From: Udeniomyces pyricola
Lineage: Eukaryota > Basidiomycota > Tremellomycetes > Cystofilobasidiales > Mrakiaceae
Assembly (NCBI GenBank): GCA_039545295.1
Contig: BCIK01000003.1
Coordinates: 868,001-932,000 of the forward strand
DNA: 64,000 bases
Reading direction: 5' to 3'
Shown: piece by piece, positions 59,639 to 64,000 of the stretch
Layout: the number at the start of each line of letters is the position of its first letter
Numbering within the stretch: position 1 is the stretch's first letter
The notes under the pieces: generated by a model
The model's input: the letters and a program-made list of their open reading frames with translations, nothing else
Database searches by the model: none
What the model was told of the DNA's origin: nothing
Program-made: the position numbers and the translations under genes

Positions 59639-62600
59639 CTAGTCGGAAGAAACCCGCTCGAGCCATGTGCGAAGAATACCCGACAGAGTCTCGGGAAGAG
59701 CAGACACGTCTCGGAGGACAACGTAACTCTCTGTAGGACAAACAAAAAGGAAAAATGGAAGACAGAAAGATCAGAAAAATTATGCGTCAGTAATAGAGTC
59801 GCTTTACGAGCTGCGAAAAGGTATGGGAGAATGACTCACCAAAGGGGAAGGTATCGAGATACCTCTCCATCTGGAGATCCATGTTGCCATCAGGACCCAT
59901 CTCGTACTTGACAGTCTAGAAAAAGGAAAAAAAAATCAAGCAAGAGTCAGATTTTGGTAAGTCTTGATAACAAAAAAGAACTCCCAGGTGTCGAGATCGA
60001 AGCAAAACCACAAGAGCTACGAACCTTCATTGAGAGGATCGAGTTCTTGACAGCGGTGGCGGCCTCAGGGGCAGCGGTGCCGATGGTTTGGGTCGATTGA
60101 TGGAGGGAGTCGACAATGATGAAGACAATCATAACTCGTTGTTCGGCTGAAGATAAAAAATAAAAAAAAAATAAGAGATTGACCGTCAGTCGCTGGGCTA
60201 GAGAAAGAACACACGAAAACAACAGAGTGGAGAAAGACGGGCCAAGGAAACATCCAGCTGAACGTACTGGCTTTGCGGAGCAGCGTTCGAAGCTTGTCGT
60301 GGTCTTGCATCAGCCCATCCGACACGATGATCTCGAGTTGCCAGAGATCTGAGCTCGTCGACGAAGAGGAAGCCCGGTGTTGACGCGCGTCCGAGAGAAC
60401 CTCGAGCGAGCGCTCGACCAGGCCGAGCACGTTAGTCGCCTTCTGGTCAAACTTGAATTGGCTCATGATCTTTGCACCCTTATCGTCGGTAAAGGCGGCC
60501 TCCTCGAAGCCGTGAAGGAGCTCAAAGGCCTCTCCAAACTTGGCGATGCCAATGTCGCCGACTTCGAGCTTGGTCATTGCTTGCGAGACGAGGGCGAGGG
60601 TCTCGTATGCGAGATGCACCGAGTGCGACTCGGCCATCGATCGCGAGTCGTCCAAAGCGAGCATGACTTGGTACTCTCGCGAGGACGGTCGCGTCCTTCG
60701 AAGCCAGATCTTGTCCTTTGTGAATTCCGAGGCGACGTAAGGAACAATCTTCTTCATGTTGAGCCGCTTGCCGGTTCGGTAGTCGCCTTTGAGTCGGGTC
60801 GCGAGCGTCGGTTCGAGAATCAGTCGGAGCTGTTCACAGAGCGAGTGCGACAAGTCGTGAGTGAGGGAGGTGTAGAGTCGCCAGATGGCCTCGGCCGAGG
60901 ACGAAGATCGGTCATCCTCGATCCAATTCTTGGTCTTGAGTTCAACTTGCTGATCGAGGGTCTTGATTTCTTCCTCGGTCAAAGGGGCAACGGTCTCTTC
61001 CTCTTCAATGATAAGCGATTCGTCCTTTTGCAGCTTCGGGTCGTTCTGGTGACCTCGTTGACGGACTTGAGCTTCGGTAAGGGCCTTTTCGGCAGAGAGA
61101 TCCTGCTCGGGCGGCTGAATGTCAAGCTCGTCGCTGAGAGCAGGCGGAACAATGTCGTCGAGATCCATTTCCTGACCGACTTCGTTGCTTTCTTCCTCGG
61201 CGTCGGCGATGCGGAGGTCTGAGAGATCCTGGACCTTGTCCTCAGGCGCGGGACCGAGAGCCGTCATCTCTTCATCTTCATCGTCCTTGGCGTACTCGAC
61301 CTCGGCCGGAAGCATTGAGGCGTCTCCATCCTTGTCCTGAGCGGGGTCAGACGTCTCTTCCTCCTCGGCAGCAGGGTCCTCGATCTGTTCGAATCGTCGT
61401 CGGATCTCTTTGAGGGCGTCGCCAAGGTTGCGAAGCGGGTTCGTCTCCTCGACCTTTTGAGGCTTGGGTGCGTCCTGCTGGGAAGGATCGTCAAGCGGGA
61501 CCGTGTCGCCTTCTCCGCCTCGGGATTCGGAAGCAGTGGGGGGTGGCTCGTCGGCGCTGCGGGCGGATAAGATGTATAGCGTTAGTGCAAGCGTGAGGAA
61601 GAGGATAAGGAACCAAACGAAAGAAACAGGAAAGAGTTCTAAACACTTACGTTTGATCTTGAGTGTTGTCACCTCCAGCGTCTTGACGATCGGCCGAGGG
61701 AGCGTCGGCCTGCTTGCCAACCTCGTCCTTAGATCCATCTTCTTGCTCAGCGGGGGCTTCATCTTGACCAGTCTCGATGCCAGACTCTTCGGGGGCAGAG
61801 GCGTTTTCGGAGGTGTCGTTGCCACTCTCGACCTTGGGCTTGGCCGTATGGAGATCCTCCTCTTCGTCCTCGTCCATGGCAGCGTCCTCTTCGCCAGCTT
61901 CGGCTTGAGCGGGGTCGTTGGACTCTGTTGGGTCAACATCGGCTTGGTCTTCAGTCGAGGGGTCGGGAAGGGTAGGTTCGGGCTCTTCCTGACCGTCTTG
62001 CCCGTCTTGAGCGGGCTCAGGCTCGGGAGTCTTCTGCTTTTGAGACGGCGTGTCGAGTCCGTCGTCCATGGGCTTCTCGTCCTCGCCGAGGTTCTCGTCG
62101 GCACCATCTTGGTTGTCGTCACCGCCTTCGTCCTCATCCTCCTCGCCGAGGTCGAGATCATCGGGCACATCGAGAGTGTCTGCTTCGGGAACATGATCTG
62201 GCATCTTTTCGCCTTGATCGCGAGCGTCGTCGTGGGACTCTTGCTCTGGCATCTCCTCGACCTCTGCATCGTCTTCGTTGTCCATCGACTCGTCGGGCTC
62301 AGGCTTGGCGTCGTCCTTCTGCGAAGGTGGTTCGTTGGGAACTTCATTCTCCTTGGCGACCATCTCCGATTCCTGAATAAGGAAGGCGAGCAAGAAGGGT
62401 GAGCACAAAATTGAGGATGAGATCAGATTCATCATCTCACACAAATCATCAAAAAAGGCAAAAAAGAAAAAAGAAGAAAAAGATAGACTAACCTTGCTTT
62501 GTTCTTTGGAATGATCCTGATCGAGCTTCTCATCCTTCTCATCCGACTCGCCAGACTCATCTCCCCAGAGCTTCTCGTCAACGGCTCCTTCGTCCAAAGG

Positions 62601-64000
62601 ATCAACGTCGCCGATCTGCTCGTCGGGAGGTGCGTCATCGCCGTCATCCTCGTCTTTGTCGTCCTCGTCTTGCTCGTCGTCGGATCCATCTTGAGAGATA
62701 TCCTCGAGCTCGCCACCAAAGTCTTCGCTCATCTCGATTCCGCCGCTCTCCTTCTTTTTCTCCTCCTTCGATTGAGGTTCCGAGTCTTCGCCTTGAAGGC
62801 CTTCGACTTGGGACTCGTCCTCGATCTGCTCGCTGACATCCTCGGCGCCGGTACCTTCGCCCATGCCGGTGCCGTCCATTTGCTTGCCACCTTCTCCCTC
62901 GCCTTCGCCTGTCTGGGCCTCTTGCGGGCTACAGAAGCCCTTGAGGGCAAGACTCGAGGTCGTCGTAGCGAGGATTTGGGTGAGCTTGTAGAGAGCGTGT
63001 GTCCACGAGGTGTAAGCCGTGAGGTGGTGCTCAGCTGACAAGGCGTACTCGGTAAGGAATGGGGTCACGCGGGAGATGGCAGACGTGACGAGCGGCGACG
63101 ATGAGTCCGAGTCAATCAGGAGATTGTCGAGCTGGCCGAGAATCTCCTCGAGTCTAAGGTGCTGAAGAGTCTTGCCGAGGAAGGACGACTCGTCAGTGAC
63201 AAATCGGTCGGGTGTATCCTCCGCCTCATCCGCAAGGTCCTGGATAGGCAGCGACGCCTTGGAGGGCGCCTTCTGGAGAGTCTGGGCGACGACGAGGAGC
63301 GAGTTGATGAGCTTTTCACTCTTGCGCCAGAGAACCGAGTCTGTTGGGCTCGTCGAGATAGGAGAGAGGACAGAAAGGGTGGTGATATCGGTCTTGAGCA
63401 TCTCAACAACAGGATCGAATAGGTGACGGAAGTGGGGCTCGGCGACCGAAAGGTTTTGGAGAAGGATCACTGTGCCATCGACAAGAGCGCGAGCGCTATT
63501 GAGAATGGCGACTTCGTCTGGAAGGTGTAAGAAGAAGAAACGTCAGTGGACGGGTTTAATCGGGCAGACGCCAAAAATGATGCCTATGGGAAGAGACATA
63601 CCTGAAAGGAGGAGGATAGCCTGCGTCTTCTTGAGGTCTTTGAGGAGTCGGTCGAGACCGTCTCGAGAGGTTTGGACATCGGAAGCTTGCTGGGCAATCG
63701 CGCTCGTCGATGAGCTCAAGACGGAAACGTTGCCTCCCTCGACGGCGCGGGCGTAGTTGCTTCTACCAGCAGCCACCTCACGGAGAGCGTCGGCAAGCCT
63801 GCACACAACCTGGTGGTATTGATGAACGGTAGGAAGTGACGCGGCGGACGTCACGATGTGGGTGGTCCCGCGCTGCGCGGCGACAGTGGCAAAACGCGAG
63901 ACGTAATGCTTGACCTTGGTGAACGAGTCAAGTCCAGCGGCCAATCTGAGCGAGGACAAGAAGGTACAAGAAGACCCGAGACAAGGTTCATCAGTAAGTT
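59639..64000 (-). CDS. MDN1: Midasin (MDN1/REA1), C-terminal portion, partial at right edge
   Basis: Midasin is the giant AAA+ motor that strips assembly factors from pre-60S particles (Rsa4 with its MIDAS domain, then export). Only the C-terminal part is present; the AAA ring lies beyond 64000. From the right edge, helical linker exons (63960-63544 region, then 63470 downward) give HIVTSAASLPTVHQYHQVV and DLDKLLKD-like segments. Next comes the long Asp/Glu/Ser/Gln-rich acidic tail (about 62900-61200) with GDESGESDEKDEK. The MIDAS domain follows: QVMLALDDSRSMAES, in which DDSRS (60652-60638) is the DxSxS metal motif. Later pieces are VERSLEVLSDARQHR, LEIIVSDGLMQDHD and RVMIVFIIVD. The last exon begins ESYVVLRDVSALPETL and ends in TAG at 59641-59639. 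About six introns; a short acidic break lies near 62480-62370. Confidence 0.93.

Noticed and set aside
61464..63038. Long hydrophobic plus-strand ORFs opposite midasin
   Set aside because: They are the complement of the Asp/Glu-rich acidic tail of midasin; GA-rich codons on one strand always give Leu/Val-rich open frames on the other.
1..64000. CRISPR arrays, insertion sequences, biosynthetic or defence clusters
   Set aside because: No direct-repeat/spacer pattern, no transposase or reverse transcriptase, and the genes are ordinary fungal housekeeping functions.

Overview
This window is nuclear DNA from an intron-rich fungus, almost certainly a basidiomycete. Nearly every gene is cut by many short introns (mostly about 50-250 nt, GT...AG with pyrimidine-rich 3' ends). 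The gene set is fungal: sterol C-4 methyl oxidase, a Dal5-type permease, an Rvs161/Hob3-type BAR protein and PEX3. Arginine is often written CGA, even in the ribosomal protein gene, which recalls Tremellomycetes such as the Phaffia group; that placement is a weak inference. I see no bacterial operons, phage, CRISPR, rRNA, tRNA or intact transposon.

Layout. 1-1392 (+) is the 3' part of the purine-synthesis gene ADE16/17 (ATIC). 1843-4268 (-) is an RPN14/PAAF1-like WD40 proteasome chaperone. 4269-6027 is a repeat-bearing intergenic stretch. 6028-14919 (-) is a large RIF1 gene with N-terminal PP1-docking motifs. 15613-17631 (+) is ERG25, divergent from RIF1. 18374-25681 (+) is RAD50. 26510 (or 27235)-29698 (+) is a PP2C phosphatase. 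30391-31894 (+) is a GFA/CENP-V-type zinc protein. 32705-36422 (-) is a 1112-residue Ser/Pro-rich protein of unknown function. 37527-40123 (-) is PEX3, and 40866-42362 (+) is ribosomal protein uS2 (RPS0). 43159-45385 (-) is a zinc alcohol dehydrogenase. 46005-49358 (-) is a Dal5-family MFS permease. 49884-51940 (-) is a HIRIP3-like histone chaperone. 52338-54593 (+) is a SET-domain protein methyltransferase. 54887-56951 (+) is an RVS161/HOB3 BAR protein. 57420-59032 (-) is an undescribed Cys-rich secretory membrane protein. 59639 to the right edge (-) is the C-terminal part of midasin (MDN1/REA1).

The genes are mostly unrelated housekeeping functions: purine and sterol synthesis, proteasome assembly, ribosome biogenesis, peroxisome biogenesis, endocytosis and chromatin. 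RIF1 and RAD50, both acting at telomeres and double-strand breaks, sit either side of ERG25; this may be chance. I found no dedicated new 'system'. The most notable observations are about gene architecture: a RAD50 start codon split by an intron, a BAR gene opening with exons of 8, 6 and 11 nt, an intron directly after the ADH start codon, and a RIF1 start hidden behind a 61-nt coding exon. Splice models were assembled by eye. Where phases close across every junction (ADE16/17 end, ERG25, RPS0, the Ser/Pro-rich gene, BAR gene, membrane protein) I am confident; elsewhere, spans are firm but inner exon edges are approximate.
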